Below are positions 49,886 through 50,166 of a DNA stretch of 50,166 nt, piece by piece. Location of the stretch: contig JBPYFK010000012.1 of the NCBI GenBank assembly GCA_051984675.1, forward strand, positions 1 to 50,166, given 5' to 3'. The first letter of the stretch is position 1, and every line of letters starts with the position of its first letter. The notes under the pieces are model-generated. The model searched no databases. It was not told where the DNA came from and worked only from the letters and a program-made list of their open reading frames with translations. The DNA comes from JBPYFK01 sp051984675 (GTDB lineage Bacteria > Actinomycetota > Actinomycetes > Mycobacteriales > Pseudonocardiaceae). The translations under genes and the position numbers were made by a program.

Positions 49886-50166
49886 ATGACGAGTCAGACC
49901 ACCGACCACACGACCCCGGACCCCGCGGACGGCCCGACCGGCCGCTTGCGCGGCGTTGGAGTGAGCCCTGGGACGGCGTCGGGGCCGGTGGCGCGGGTGG
50001 CGGAGCCGGTCGAGGCGCCGGCGGCGACCCCGGCCCCGTCCGACCCGCAGGCCGAGGCCGCCCGCATCCGCCCGGCCGCCGAGACCGTCGCCGAGCGGCT
50101 GTTCGCCCGCGCGGGCACCGTCAGCGGCGACGCCAAGGCCGTGCTGGAAACCACCGCCGCCATGGC
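49886..50166 (+). CDS. ptsI: PTS enzyme I, N-terminal part (runs off the right edge)
   Basis: The first ~93 codons of enzyme I. After a polar N-terminus (TSQTTDHTTPDPADGPTG) comes LRGVGVSPGTASGPVARV, the conserved opening of EI, then a helical stretch ending LETTAAM. Enzyme I takes phosphate from PEP and gives it to HPr. GCGAGG precedes the ATG. Its divergent position beside fruR-fruK-fruA-ptsH suggests coordinated control of the whole phosphorelay. The phosphorylated His and the PEP domain lie beyond the window. Confidence 0.9.
   Translation, partial: MTSQTTDHTTPDPADGPTGRLRGVGVSPGTASGPVARVAEPVEAPAATPAPSDPQAEAARIRPAAETVAERLFARAGTVSGDAKAVLETTAAM

Overview
The window looks like chromosomal DNA of a high-GC actinomycete. 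Codon third positions are strongly G/C, GTG starts are common, and the genes include RbpA, a Ku protein, a Ppm1-type mannosyltransferase beside an Lnt, FxsA, and a DmdR/IdeR-type iron box. The mix of free-living catabolic genes suggests Pseudonocardiales (Amycolatopsis/Saccharopolyspora-like); that is an inference from gene content, not a database result. No rRNA, tRNA, CRISPR array, prophage or IS element was recognised.

Layout. 1-2.5 kb: the 5' end of an IclR regulator, a ferredoxin-reductase-type flavoprotein and a DUF72 protein. 2.5-6.5 kb: a secreted penicillin-acylase-family hydrolase and an iron-box-preceded siderophore-binding lipoprotein. 6.5-14.4 kb: a probable N-heterocycle/purine utilisation cluster with a solo molybdenum-hydroxylase large subunit, an NCS2 nucleobase permease behind a promoter with a perfect 18-bp palindrome, an ATZ/TRZ-type deaminase, a TauE/SafE exporter, a LacI regulator and a TetR regulator. 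14.4-18.7 kb: a KimA-like APC permease, a carotenoid cleavage oxygenase and a divergent PadR regulator with a 19-bp palindrome between them.

18.7-30.6 kb is the most interesting part: a one-carbon module. A DmdA/GcvT-family methyltransferase, a methylene-THF reductase, formate-THF ligase and a cyclodeaminase/cyclohydrolase form one leftward series. Upstream lie an IclR regulator and a complete heterotetrameric sarcosine oxidase operon (soxB-soxD-soxA-soxG) with a divergent GntR regulator. The logic is methyl groups to THF, stepwise oxidation to formyl-THF, then release as formate with ATP gain; only FolD is not in the window. A GTTG/CAAC motif occurs beside both IclR genes and in front of the methyltransferase operon. 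A small remnant of another GcvT-like gene and a 16-bp tandem repeat lie in the same 710-bp gap.

30.8-45.8 kb is mainly housekeeping: a small Pro/Cys-rich secreted protein followed by a perfect 40-bp hairpin, a XerC/D recombinase, Ku, a VOC protein, a zinc-finger-like protein, GDPD, a UMF1-type MFS protein, RbpA, Ppm1, Lnt, a YtcJ-like amidohydrolase, FxsA, an SGNH hydrolase, and an Lrp regulator coupled to an M24 peptidase. 45.8-50.2 kb is a tightly overlapping fructose PTS operon (fruR-fruK-IIA-IIBC-HPr) with enzyme I starting divergently and running off the right edge.
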